A stretch of 32,198 bases of DNA from Lachnospiraceae bacterium (GCA_019420465.1 JAHZHB010000007.1:1-32198); one strand, 5' to 3'. Shown: positions 16,506-25,582, counted from the stretch's first letter. Notes: generated by a model from the sequence alone, not told the origin. Made by a program: numbers and translations.

Positions 16506-17702
16506 ATGTTACAGGGAAAAACCATTATACTGGGCGTGACCGGCAGCATTGCCGCCTACAAGGCAGCATATCTGGCCAGCGCACTCGTCAAACAGCATGC
16601 GGATGTACATGTGCTGATGACAAAAAATGCCGAATATTTTATCAATCCCATTACTTTTGAGACGCTGACCGGAAACAAATGTATCAGCGATACGTTCGAC
16701 CGGAATTTTGAATTTCATGTTGGCCATGTATCGCTTGGCAAACGGGCAGATCTTGTGATCGTAGCACCGGCCAGTGCCAACTGTATCGGCAAGCTGGCCG
16801 GCGGTATCGCTGATGATATGCTGACGACAACGATCCTTGCCTGCAAATGTCCCATCCTTTTGAGCCCGGCTATGAATACACGGATGTACACCAACAGCAT
16901 CGTGCAGGAAAATCTCGAAAAGCTTCGCCGACACGGCTATACGGTGATCGAACCGGCGAGCGGCTATCTGGCCTGCGGGGATACGGGTGCCGGTAAGATG
17001 CCGGAGCCGGAATTTCTCTTACAGGCTGTACTGCATGAGACTGCTTTTGAAAAAGATATGCAGGGGATGCATGTGCTGGTCACGGCAGGACCGACACAGG
17101 AAAGCATCGATCCGGTGCGCTACATCACCAATCATTCTTCAGGAAAGATGGGTTATGCGCTGGCCTTAAATGCCGCCAGACGAGGTGCAAAAGTGACGCT
17201 TGTATCCGGCCAGACGGCTCTTGAGGCTCCGTACGGTGTGGATGTGGTGCCTGTGGTGACGGCGGCAGAGATGTGTACAGCAGTGACGGAGCGTGCAAAA
17301 GAGCAGGATATCATCATCAAGGCAGCGGCTGTGGCCGATTACCGTCCGGCAACAGTGGCTGACGATAAGATCAAGAAAAAAGACGGGGATATGAGCATAG
17401 CCCTGGAACGGACACAGGATATCCTGAAAACGCTGGGTGAAACGAAGAAGAACGGACAGTTTCTGTGTGGATTTTGTATGGAAACACAGCATGTCCTTGA
17501 AAATGCCAGAGAAAAGCTGCAGAAAAAACATCTGGATATGATCGTGGCAAACAATGTCAAGGTTGCGGGTGCAGGGTTTGCCGGAAATACTAACGTGGTT
17601 ACGATCGTGACAGCAGAGGAAGAAAAAGAGCTGGGACTGCTTTCCAAAGACGAAACGGCAAAACAGATCCTGGATGAGATACTGAGGAGGAAAAATATAT
17701 GA
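16506..17702 (+). CDS. coaBC: Bifunctional phosphopantothenoylcysteine decarboxylase / phosphopantothenate-cysteine ligase
   Basis: CoA biosynthesis enzyme of 398 residues, cytoplasmic. The N-terminal CoaC half is an FMN flavoprotein domain: GVTGSIAAYKA at the start, the catalytic-His region FHVGHVSLG, PAMNTRMY, and the active Cys segment GYLACGDTGAGKMPEP. The C-terminal CoaB half begins with VLVTAGPTQESIDPVR and NHSSGKMGYALA, the nucleotide-binding part of the ligase, and later has KAAAVADYRP. Together they add cysteine to phosphopantothenate and decarboxylate the product. AAGGAGAG upstream of 16506 is a clear ribosome binding site. The stop overlaps the coaX start by four bases (ATGA), giving a direct pathway pair. 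Length is standard. Confidence 0.97.
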   Translation: MLQGKTIILGVTGSIAAYKAAYLASALVKQHADVHVLMTKNAEYFINPITFETLTGNKCISDTFDRNFEFHVGHVSLGKRADLVIVAPASANCIGKLAGGIADDMLTTTILACKCPILLSPAMNTRMYTNSIVQENLEKLRRHGYTVIEPASGYLACGDTGAGKMPEPEFLLQAVLHETAFEKDMQGMHVLVTAGPTQESIDPVRYITNHSSGKMGYALALNAARRGAKVTLVSGQTALEAPYGVDVVPVVTAAEMCTAVTERAKEQDIIIKAAAVADYRPATVADDKIKKKDGDMSIALERTQDILKTLGETKKNGQFLCGFCMETQHVLENAREKLQKKHLDMIVANNVKVAGAGFAGNTNVVTIVTAEEEKELGLLSKDETAKQILDEILRRKNI

Positions 17703-18466
17703 TTCTTGCGATAGATGTGGGCAATACCAATATTGTTGTAGGTGCGGTGGATCATGACAGAAAGACAGTATTTATTGAACGGCTGTCTACAGTAAAGACA
17801 AAGACGGAGACAGAGTATGCGATCGATCTGAAAATCATTTTGGAGCTGTATCATATCGATCCGGCCCAGATGGAGGGCGGCATCATTTCCTGCGTAGTTC
17901 CGCAGATCACCTTTGTGATCCGTGAGGCGGCAGAAAAGATCCTCAAAAAGAAGGTGCTGGTCGTAGGTCCAGGTGTGAAAAACGGTCTGAATATCAAGAT
18001 GGATAATCCGGCCTCTGTGGGCAGCGACCAGATCGTAGACGCTGTGGCTGTGGTCGAGGAATACAAGCTTCCGGCGATCGTGATCGATATGGGTACGGCC
18101 TCCACGATGTCTGTGATCGATGAAAAAAAGAATTACCGCGGCGGTGTGATCATGCCGGGTATCAAGGTTTCTCTGGAATCTCTGACGACCAATGCCTCAC
18201 AGCTGCATGGCATCAGCCTGGAGGCCCCGGCAAAGATCGTGGGAACCAATACGATCGACTGTATGCAAAGTGGCGTGATCCATGGCAATGCAGCCTGCCT
18301 CGACGGGATGATCGAGAGAATCGAAGCGGAGATCGGACACAAGTGTACCGTCGTAGCTACAGGCGGACTGGCCAGGGTGATCGTTCCACACTGCAAACAG
18401 CATGTGATCCTGGACGATGATCTTCTGTTAAAAGGTCTCAGAATCATCTATGATAAGAACAGATAG
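17699..18466 (+). CDS. coaX: Type III pantothenate kinase
   Basis: ATP-dependent pantothenate kinase of the CoaX type (255 residues), the first step of CoA synthesis, cytoplasmic. It begins with the acidic phosphate-binding motif DVGNTNIVVG and later has DMGTAST, both typical of the actin-like ASKHA fold of type III kinases, and GVIMPGIKVSLESL and VATGGLA segments. AGGAGG at 17685-17690 lies inside the end of coaBC, and the two genes overlap by four bases, so translation is probably coupled. The reading frame ends just before a strong bidirectional terminator. Length matches the family. Confidence 0.96.
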   Translation: MILAIDVGNTNIVVGAVDHDRKTVFIERLSTVKTKTETEYAIDLKIILELYHIDPAQMEGGIISCVVPQITFVIREAAEKILKKKVLVVGPGVKNGLNIKMDNPASVGSDQIVDAVAVVEEYKLPAIVIDMGTASTMSVIDEKKNYRGGVIMPGIKVSLESLTTNASQLHGISLEAPAKIVGTNTIDCMQSGVIHGNAACLDGMIERIEAEIGHKCTVVATGGLARVIVPHCKQHVILDDDLLLKGLRIIYDKNR

Positions 18467-18478
18467 GTAATACAGCAA

Positions 18479-18518
18479 TAAAAAAGCCGGCACGAAGAAA
18501 AACGTGCCGGCTTTTTTT
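18479..18518. terminator. Bidirectional terminator between coaX and the PLP enzyme
   Basis: A 14-bp perfect stem (AAAAAGCCGGCACG, 18481-18494, with 18503-18516) and an 8-base loop, with T runs on both strands. It serves convergent genes on both sides. Confidence 0.92.
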
Positions 18519-18528
18519 ATACAGATTT

Positions 18529-19626
18529 TTAACGAAGAATCTCTGACAGTGTGCCAAGCAGCTCGGCGTTCTGTTCTGGCTTCATGATGCAGAAGCGGAT
18601 GTAACTGTTGTCCAGAAACGGGAAGGAGGAACAGTTGCGGATCATCAGTCCCTTTCGGATACAGTAGTCAAAGACAAAGTCCGCATCGATCCCCGGCTTT
18701 AACAGGTGCAGGAGAATAAAGTTGGCCTGCGGCTGATAATATTTGACGCTGTTCCAGCGATCGAGAATATTCAGAATACGGTTTCTCTCATTCGTGATCA
18801 GGTTTCTGGTCTCTTCAATATATTCGATGTCGGAGAACATCAGGCGGCCGGCAATCTCAGCAAGGGTATTGATGGTCCATGGATTTTTGCGGGTATTGAC
18901 CTCACGGATGAGATCCATATTGCCGGTGATTGCATAGCCAAGGCGCAGTCCCGGAGCGGCGAAAAACTTGGAAGTCCCGCGCAGAATGATCAGATTGCTG
19001 TAGTCATTGGTCAGAGAGACGGAGGAAACCGCCTTGACATCGGGGACAAATTCCACATACGTTTCGTCGATCATCACGAAGATACCGTGTACCATACAGG
19101 TATCCAGGATACGGCGCATGTTTTTGGTGGATACTGCCGTGGAAGTCGGATTGTTCGGATTACAGAGGACTAAAAGATCAATCGTATCGTTTAAGGATGC
19201 ACAGAAATCATCGATATTGATCGCAAAATCATCCTCTTCCCGGAGTGGATAGTACACGGTAGTGCCTCCGCCGAGGGAGATCTCACGCTCATACTCGGAG
19301 TAGGTAGGGCCGAGGATCATGGCCTTTTTCGGATGACGCAGCTGGATAAATAAAGAGATCAGCTCGGTGGAACCGTTGCCAACGATCACATTTTCAAACT
19401 GTGTACCGGCATAGGACGCGATCGCTTTGCGAAGTGCGGTATACTCCCTGTCGGGATAGGTAGTGATCGCATCGAGATGCTCGGCCAGGGTGTTTTTCAT
19501 CTTGTTGCTGATGCCAAGCGGATTGACATTGGCGGAAAAACTGATGATATCCTCTTTTTTGATATGATAGATGGCTTCGATCTTTTCAAGATCGCTGCCG
19601 TGAAAATGATCTTTATGCTTCAACAT
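18529..19626 (-). CDS. PLP-dependent aminotransferase-fold enzyme, CobD/HisC-like
   Basis: Class I/II aminotransferase-fold enzyme (365 residues), cytoplasmic. The PLP lysine is Lys220 in RGTSKFFAAPGLRLGY; DETYVEF and CNPNNPTS are the matching cofactor motifs. The N terminus (HFHGSDLEKIEAIYHIKKE, then FSANVNPLG) resembles threonine-phosphate decarboxylase CobD more than histidinol-phosphate aminotransferase HisC, but no cobalamin or histidine genes are near, so the substrate is open. I choose the start at 19626 because GAGG lies five bases upstream of it; an upstream in-frame ATG at 19668 would place the gene across the plus-strand promoter at 19660-19688. It is transcribed toward coaX and shares a terminator with it. 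Confidence 0.85.
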   Translation of the reverse strand: MLKHKDHFHGSDLEKIEAIYHIKKEDIISFSANVNPLGISNKMKNTLAEHLDAITTYPDREYTALRKAIASYAGTQFENVIVGNGSTELISLFIQLRHPKKAMILGPTYSEYEREISLGGGTTVYYPLREEDDFAINIDDFCASLNDTIDLLVLCNPNNPTSTAVSTKNMRRILDTCMVHGIFVMIDETYVEFVPDVKAVSSVSLTNDYSNLIILRGTSKFFAAPGLRLGYAITGNMDLIREVNTRKNPWTINTLAEIAGRLMFSDIEYIEETRNLITNERNRILNILDRWNSVKYYQPQANFILLHLLKPGIDADFVFDYCIRKGLMIRNCSSFPFLDNSYIRFCIMKPEQNAELLGTLSEILR

Positions 19627-19659
19627 GATGTCCTCGATTCTGCTATGATACGCCATAGC

Positions 19660-19688
19660 TTGCAACAAAGTAGTGGGTAGTGTATAAT
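19660..19688 (+). promoter_or_regulatory. Strong promoter of the DUF5717 operon
   Basis: TTGCAA (19660-19665) and perfect TATAAT (19683-19688) are 17 bases apart. Transcription would start near 19695, leaving a leader of about 130 bases before 19824. Confidence 0.7.
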
Positions 19689-19702
19689 TATATGTAACTG
19701 TT

Positions 19703-19719
19703 CAGTACAGACGGTACTG
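19703..19719. promoter_or_regulatory. Operator-like inverted repeat
   Basis: CAGTAC and GTACTG are exact inverted half-sites with a 5-base spacer. The site lies just downstream of the predicted start of transcription at about 19695, a usual place for a repressor. No regulator gene is adjacent. Confidence 0.4.
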
Positions 19720-19823
19720 CATACATGAAATTATGTTAAATTATACCTGCTCACGGGGATTAGTCAAGAAAAAACTGTGCAGCAGAAGAAACCATTAAGT
19801 TGAGAATGTACAGGTGAACTTGC

Positions 19824-22800
19824 ATGAAAAGAAGAATCGAAGAATTGCTAAACGATACATACCAATATCAGGCACCGAAACTCGTCCTGTCCGAGGAGCA
19901 TCTTACACTGACGGCTCCGGCAGATTCCAGTCTGGAGGGCGGGTTCTTTTTTTCGGCGGATGACAACAGCCGGATCCGTGGCATGCTGATCAGTTCCCAT
20001 CGCCGGATCGTACTGAAAAAGGATACGTTTGCTGGAAATGCCATTCATGTCCATTATATTATCGATACCAGAGGTCTGAAAGAAGAAGAACAGTTCGACG
20101 GTGAGATCACGATCTTAAGTCCGGTCGGAGAGGCCACGGTGACGGTGCATGTTCAGGTGCAGCCAGATAAGGTGCAGACCAGACATGGTGAGATCAAAAG
20201 TCTCGACAGCTTTGCAAAACTGGCCAGATCGGATTTCCGTGAGGCGTTTCATCTGTTCACGTCCGTAGAGTTTCCACGCTTTCTGAAAGGTCGGGACGCC
20301 TGTTGGGAGACACTTTACCGGGGATTGAGTGCCAATCCGGCGGGGTATCAGCATCTAGAGGAGTTTCTGATCGGCTGTGGACGCAAGGAACCGGTACACA
20401 TCAGCATCGACCGTGAAAAAAAGGTCTATGAGGGCTTAAGAAGCTCCCAGAAAAATATCCTGTATATCGAAAAAGGCAACTGGGGCTTTGTCCGGGTGGA
20501 GGTCGAGGTTGAGGGAGATTTCCTGCAGGTGGACAAGCGGGTGATCACTTCCGAGGATTTTATCGGCAGTCTGTTCGGGCTGGAATATATCCTCAGAAGA
20601 GACCGGCTGAAAAAAGGCCGCAATCTGGGTCGCATCACACTCAGCACCGTGTATGATACGGTCACGTTTGAGGTCGTGGCGACCAATGGTGCCAGAAGCG
20701 ATGACAGGCGGCTTGAAGACAAAAAGGTACAGGCCAGGCTTCTGGATGCATGGCTTTCTTTTGATGTACAGGCCACAGATGTCAGCCAGTGGAAAGAAGC
20801 AACAAAGGAGCTTGTCGAAAGTCCGTCCGAAGCAAACGGTTATCTGGCCAGTGCCTGCAAAACGATGCAGTGTCTGGCAGAAGGAAACGGTGCGGCTGCG
20901 GTAGCTGCCTGCTGGCCGATCAAAAATGCCGATGTAAAGACCGATGATCCGGTGCTGCAGGGCATGGGTCTGTATCTGATGAAAGAGACCGGACTTTTAC
21001 CGCATATTTCTGACAGTATACGGGACCAGCTGTATGATCTCAGGCTTCGCGCACCGAAAAGTGCCGTTCTTTTGTGGCTGTATATGCAGCAGGAGGATCT
21101 CTCCCCCGAAAAACAGCTGCTGGAATATGAAAAACTGGCAGAGTTCGGCTGCAACAGTCCGTTCCTGTACAGCCGGGTGTATCAGATCCTGAAAAAAGAT
21201 CCGCAGCTTCTGACGAGTCTGCAGGGGCTGTATCTGCATACGCTCCTGTTTGCTGCCAGAAGAGGCGTGCTGAATACCGAGATCGTCAAGATGACAGCGA
21301 TCCTTGCGCAGCATGCCAGAAGCTGGTCGCCGCTTTTGTATCGCCTGCTGGGTGCGTGCTATGATGCGTTTCCTGACAGGGAGGTGCTGCATGCCGTATT
21401 AAAACTGATCATGCTCGAATCTCCTGCAAGACAGCAGTATTTTATCTGGTATGCGCGGGCTGTTGAGGCGCAGATCCGTATGACCGGACTGTATGAGTAT
21501 TATATGGAAACATTGCCGTTGCCGTGGAAAAATGAGCTGCCGCTGGCGGTCCGGCTGTATTTTTCCTACGAAAACCGGCTGCGAACGGACCAGAAGGCTT
21601 TTCTCTATGCCAATATTCTGGAAAACAGGGAAAAGGATCCGGCAACCTGGGATAAATACCGGGAGCATATGGCGGAGTTTGCGATCGCTTCTTTAAAGCA
21701 GGGGCGGATCAATGAAAACTATGCCCGGATTTACGGGTACTTTATCACACAGCCGGAAGACCGGGATATGGCGGAGGATCTGTGTGAGGTCATGTTTACC
21801 TGCCGTGTCCATGTAAAGGACCGAGCGATCCGCCGGATCGTTGTGATCAGTCCGTATCTTTCCGGCGAAGAGACATATCCGGTGCGCGAGCAGACCGCTT
21901 ATATCCAGATGTATACCGGCGATGAGCAGATCCTTTTTGAGGATGGTAAAAAGCGTCGCTTTGCAAAGACGGTAGAGTATCAGCTGACTCCGTTATTGCA
22001 GCCCAGGCAGTACGAACAGGAATGTCTGCAGTTAAAAGCCCGTTCGTTCGGCCTGCTGATCCATACTCTGTTGCCGCAGCTGTATACCCTGGATCCGGTA
22101 CAGGATACGGTGCGTTCGTTTCTTCGGGTAGCCGAGGATGAGCGTTTTGTGGAGGAATACCGCTTTACGGCACGTATGAAGGCTTTGCAGTATTATACGA
22201 GAAACGAAGAGCTCGAACTGCCGGAGTCGATCCAGAAGATGATGGCGGAGGAAGCCTTTGCAGGCAAATGCAAGAGCCTGATCGTCCGTGTGATGCTGCA
22301 GCGCCACAAGATCGCGGGAGCTTTTGACGTGATCAGCCGCTATGGTTATGAATATATCGAACCCCGCCTGCTAAACAGCCTGTGTCTGCAGCTGATCGAC
22401 AGTATGGGGGATGAGGAAAATGAGGAGCTTCTGTATCTGGCTTACGAGATGTTTGGCCGGGACAAGGCAAACGATAAGATCCTGATCTATCTGAGAGATC
22501 ATTATATCGGCTCTCTTGAACAGATGTGCCGGATCCGTGACCTTCTGGCAGACCGTGAGATCGATACGTTTGGCATCGATGAGGAGCTTCTGATTCTGTC
22601 CATGTTTTTAAGAAAACCTCTGAAACACCCGGAGGAGATCCTGCAAAGCTATATGAAGGGAGACTGCCGTGAACAGGTTGTCCAGGCTTTTGTGATCTTT
22701 TGTGCCTTTTTATGGTTCTTTGATGAGCAGCCACAGCAGGGTATGGTGGTGGAAGAAATGAAAAAGCTCGTCAGTGCATCGACGGAGGGACATATGGTCT

Positions 22801-23408
22801 GCCGTCTGGCCCTGCTCAGGGCCTGTGCAACTGTGTCGGCTCCGGTGCAGGAAACGACGGAATACGGCTGGAAAGACACCGAACATCTGCCGCCTGCAGT
22901 GGATGAGTTTTCGGAAGAGGACAAGGCGTTTATCCGGCAGCAGCTGGATATCGTGACCGGCCAGGGTGTTCGTCTGGGCTTTTTCAAACAGCTTCCGGAA
23001 GAACTGATCCAGGCATACGAGCTCGACGACAAGACCTTTGTGGAATGCAGGGCAAAAGCCGGTGAGAGTGTACGGATCCGATACTGTCTGCGTGCGGAAA
23101 AAGAGAAAAACAGAGAGTTTCATACGGAACCGATGAAAGAGATGTTTGAGGGCGTATTTGCCCGTGAATTTATGCTGTTTTACGGGGAAGTGCTCGAATA
23201 TACGCTGCTTTGCGGTGACGATAAGACGGATTTGAGCGTACACAGCGTTTCCGGCAGCCAGATCGATACCGGCGACCGGACAAAATACCAGAGACTTAAC
23301 TGCATGCTGGGCGACTGGCATACCGGCAATCTGGAAGATCTGGATGCACATATACAGCAGTATCTGACGACGGAATATCTCTGCAAAGAGAGATTTACAT
23401 TACTGTAA
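19824..23408 (+). CDS. Large DUF5717-like protein
   Basis: A 1194-residue protein with no signal peptide or clear membrane segment. I recognise it, from memory, as a DUF5717 family member, a family I know only from Lachnospiraceae-like genomes and whose function is unknown. The first 115 residues look beta-rich (a strand pattern around FFFSADDNSRIRGMLISSHR and GEATVTVHVQVQPD). A second beta-rich part spans about 190-290. From about residue 300 to 1000 it is helical with repeat-like pairs, such as LLEYEKLAEFGCNSPFLYSR, suggesting a TPR-like superhelix. The C-terminal part turns beta-rich again. AGGTGA at 19812-19817 is the ribosome binding site. It heads an operon with the DUF5716-like and TPR genes (17-base gap, then a 4-base overlap) and likely works with them. 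Confidence 0.8.
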   Translation: MKRRIEELLNDTYQYQAPKLVLSEEHLTLTAPADSSLEGGFFFSADDNSRIRGMLISSHRRIVLKKDTFAGNAIHVHYIIDTRGLKEEEQFDGEITILSPVGEATVTVHVQVQPDKVQTRHGEIKSLDSFAKLARSDFREAFHLFTSVEFPRFLKGRDACWETLYRGLSANPAGYQHLEEFLIGCGRKEPVHISIDREKKVYEGLRSSQKNILYIEKGNWGFVRVEVEVEGDFLQVDKRVITSEDFIGSLFGLEYILRRDRLKKGRNLGRITLSTVYDTVTFEVVATNGARSDDRRLEDKKVQARLLDAWLSFDVQATDVSQWKEATKELVESPSEANGYLASACKTMQCLAEGNGAAAVAACWPIKNADVKTDDPVLQGMGLYLMKETGLLPHISDSIRDQLYDLRLRAPKSAVLLWLYMQQEDLSPEKQLLEYEKLAEFGCNSPFLYSRVYQILKKDPQLLTSLQGLYLHTLLFAARRGVLNTEIVKMTAILAQHARSWSPLLYRLLGACYDAFPDREVLHAVLKLIMLESPARQQYFIWYARAVEAQIRMTGLYEYYMETLPLPWKNELPLAVRLYFSYENRLRTDQKAFLYANILENREKDPATWDKYREHMAEFAIASLKQGRINENYARIYGYFITQPEDRDMAEDLCEVMFTCRVHVKDRAIRRIVVISPYLSGEETYPVREQTAYIQMYTGDEQILFEDGKKRRFAKTVEYQLTPLLQPRQYEQECLQLKARSFGLLIHTLLPQLYTLDPVQDTVRSFLRVAEDERFVEEYRFTARMKALQYYTRNEELELPESIQKMMAEEAFAGKCKSLIVRVMLQRHKIAGAFDVISRYGYEYIEPRLLNSLCLQLIDSMGDEENEELLYLAYEMFGRDKANDKILIYLRDHYIGSLEQMCRIRDLLADREIDTFGIDEELLILSMFLRKPLKHPEEILQSYMKGDCREQVVQAFVIFCAFLWFFDEQPQQGMVVEEMKKLVSASTEGHMVCRLALLRACATVSAPVQETTEYGWKDTEHLPPAVDEFSEEDKAFIRQQLDIVTGQGVRLGFFKQLPEELIQAYELDDKTFVECRAKAGESVRIRYCLRAEKEKNREFHTEPMKEMFEGVFAREFMLFYGEVLEYTLLCGDDKTDLSVHSVSGSQIDTGDRTKYQRLNCMLGDWHTGNLEDLDAHIQQYLTTEYLCKERFTLL

Positions 23409-23425
23409 GGAGGAAGCAAAAAGCC

Positions 23426-24688
23426 ATGAATGAGACGAGAAATATTCTGATAGGATTTGATTTTGGCATCGATTCCTCCCAGATCTGTTATTACGACCGC
23501 CAGGCAGATACTGCCGAGTCCCTTCCGGTAAAGGTAGGGGACGAGGATGCTTCCTTTTTGAACTGCATCAGTACAGCGGATGGACATACCTGGCATTTCG
23601 GACCGGAGGCTGAGTTCTTTTCTTCCCAGAAAGGAGAAGCCTTTGTCGGCAGCATCTACAATCTGTGCCAGAGCAGTCAGGAGGTCACTGTGGCCGGGCA
23701 GTCTTACCGGCCGGGAGAGATCCTTGCGATCTTTATCCGTGAGGCACTGGCACTTTTGGGTCTTACGGAGCCGTTAAAAAAGATTTCTTCTTTTATGCTG
23801 ACAACACCGAGGATTTCCCGGGTACTGGTGGAAAATGTACGGCTGGCCTACAGTATCCTCGGCTTTGAAAAAGGCCGTGCTTTTCTGCAGGAATATCCGG
23901 AAAGCTTTTATTATGAGACTTTTTCTCAGAGACTGGATGGCCGGGGCAGAAAGATCGGTCTGTTTGTGTTTGAAAACAGGGATGTCTATTTCCGAAAACT
24001 GGATGTTGACCAGACGACCCGCCCGGCGCTGGTGTCCTGTCATGAGGGACGACGGATCACACTTCCTGCAGATGCAGTGCAAAAAGACCTGGAGTTTTAT
24101 AATCTGATCAATGCATCGCTTGGAACGGATATCTATTCGACGATCTATCTGGTGGGCAACGGCTTTTCCCAGGAATGGGCCAAAAAGTCCGTAGCACTGC
24201 TGTGCAAGGCGCAGAGAAAGGTATACTTTGGCAACAATCTGTACGCCAAAGGTGCCTGTCAGGCAGCCAGAGAAAAGGTCGAGGATCGGCGGCTGAAAAC
24301 CTACCTGTATATCGGCGGCGATGTTGTCCGCTACAATGTGGGGATGGAGCTTCTGATCAATGGTGTGCCGGGCTATTATTCCCTGATCTCTGGCGGTGGC
24401 AACTGGTACGATCAGGAGGCATCCTGTGAGATCCTTCTGGATGAAGAGGATACGCTGAAGCTGCAGATCGGTGAAATGTATTCCAAAGAGCGCCGTACAG
24501 TGGCGATGAAGCTTCCGGGACTGCCAAAACGTCCGCCCAAAGCATCGCGTCTGAAAGTGGAGGTTTCCTTTACCTCCGGTACGACGATGAAGATCCGGGT
24601 GACGGATCTTGGCTTTGGTGATCTGTATCCGGCAACACATAAGGTATGGGAGGAAGTACTGACAGAAAAGGGAGGTGACCGTGTATGA
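23426..24688 (+). CDS. Actin/Hsp70-fold DUF5716-like protein
   Basis: A 420-residue cytoplasmic protein I associate with DUF5716. It shows features of the actin/Hsp70 ATPase fold: an N-terminal phosphate-binding-like strand-turn (ILIGFDFGIDSSQICYYD) and, about 230 residues on, an adenosine-motif-like segment (TIYLVGNGFSQEWA) followed by NNLYAKGACQAAREK, which mirrors the late part of Hsp70. The first motif has Asp and Gly but lacks the usual GT pair, so activity as an ATPase is uncertain. The last 120 residues (GGGNWYDQEASCEIL and on) are beta-rich, as expected of a substrate-binding or partner domain. AAGGAGGAAG lies 9 bases before the start. Its stop overlaps the TPR gene start by four bases. 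Confidence 0.75.
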   Translation: MNETRNILIGFDFGIDSSQICYYDRQADTAESLPVKVGDEDASFLNCISTADGHTWHFGPEAEFFSSQKGEAFVGSIYNLCQSSQEVTVAGQSYRPGEILAIFIREALALLGLTEPLKKISSFMLTTPRISRVLVENVRLAYSILGFEKGRAFLQEYPESFYYETFSQRLDGRGRKIGLFVFENRDVYFRKLDVDQTTRPALVSCHEGRRITLPADAVQKDLEFYNLINASLGTDIYSTIYLVGNGFSQEWAKKSVALLCKAQRKVYFGNNLYAKGACQAAREKVEDRRLKTYLYIGGDVVRYNVGMELLINGVPGYYSLISGGGNWYDQEASCEILLDEEDTLKLQIGEMYSKERRTVAMKLPGLPKRPPKASRLKVEVSFTSGTTMKIRVTDLGFGDLYPATHKVWEEVLTEKGGDRV

Positions 24689-25521
24689 GTTACATTCTTT
24701 GCAGAACAAAAACGGCAGAAAATCCTTTTTACATAGAAAATATCAGTACCAATATCTACTCGGTTGAGGAGCTTTGCTTTTACCTGTACAACAATCTGTA
24801 CCTTCTGGACGATACGCTGTTAAATCAGAAGCTGTGCGACTGGCTGAAACAGGAGTTCGGATTGTCTGCGCTGGCAAGAAAACTGCATGAAATGCTGGAA
24901 CAGGGCGCAGGGACAGGTGAACTGGTCGTGCCGGTCTTTAAAGAGGTCTACTATCTGACCCATGAGGAGCTTCGTATCTATCTGGCAAAGCTTGCGCAGT
25001 ACGAGGCCCAGCCGGAGCGTGTACGTCTCAAGATGAAAGGTGATTACCTGTTTGCCAATGAAAAGTTCAGAAATGCCCTGAATGTATACCGGCAGAGTCT
25101 GCAGGCAAAGACCACAGAAGAGACGGGCAGTCAGTTTACCGGCAGCGTTTATTACAATATGGGCTGTGCCCACGCCAGACTGTTTGAGCTGAGCGAGGCC
25201 AGAGAATGTTTAAGGACAGCCTATGACATGCTGCACAGCCATAAGGTGCTTACAGGCTACCTTACCGCGGTATATCTGGCGGACGGTGACAGACAGATGC
25301 AGACAGCAGCCGACGAGCTGGGCGTCGATCCGCAGACGGTTAAACAGGTGCTTGATACGATCCATGCGGGTGAAGAAGAGGCAGAACAGTCCGAAGAAAC
25401 GCTGCGTTACAGAGCTATCCGTGACAAAAAGGAAAACGGAGATACCAAAGGGTATGCCGCGGATATGAAGGAGTATCTGAAAGAACTGACGGATACCTAC
25501 CATAAAAACACAGGCTATTGA
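24685..25521 (+). CDS. TPR-like protein of the DUF5717 operon
   Basis: A 278-residue protein that I do not recognise by family. Residues from about 112 to 185 form tetratricopeptide-like helices (MKGDYLFANEKFRNALNVYR, then VYYNMGCAHARLFELSEARE), typical of protein-binding scaffolds. The N-terminal third is helical (LYNNLYLLDDTLLNQKLCDW), and the C-terminal part is highly charged with acidic repeats. No signal peptide or membrane segment. GGGAGGTGA upstream and the four-base overlap with the DUF5716-like gene show coupled translation, so it is probably a partner of the actin-fold protein. No clear terminator follows; only an A/T hairpin at about 25525-25541. Confidence 0.75.
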   Translation: MSYILCRTKTAENPFYIENISTNIYSVEELCFYLYNNLYLLDDTLLNQKLCDWLKQEFGLSALARKLHEMLEQGAGTGELVVPVFKEVYYLTHEELRIYLAKLAQYEAQPERVRLKMKGDYLFANEKFRNALNVYRQSLQAKTTEETGSQFTGSVYYNMGCAHARLFELSEARECLRTAYDMLHSHKVLTGYLTAVYLADGDRQMQTAADELGVDPQTVKQVLDTIHAGEEEAEQSEETLRYRAIRDKKENGDTKGYAADMKEYLKELTDTYHKNTGY

Positions 25522-25552
25522 TATAAAAATTGTATTTTTTTTCGTAGACATC

Positions 25553-25582
25553 TTGCATTGCATAATAAGAGTAGTTTATAAT
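25553..25582 (+). promoter_or_regulatory. Promoter of purF-purB
   Basis: TTGCAT (25553-25558) and TATAAT (25577-25582) are 18 bases apart. The leader would be about 90 bases. I looked for a purine riboswitch in it and did not see one. Confidence 0.6.
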
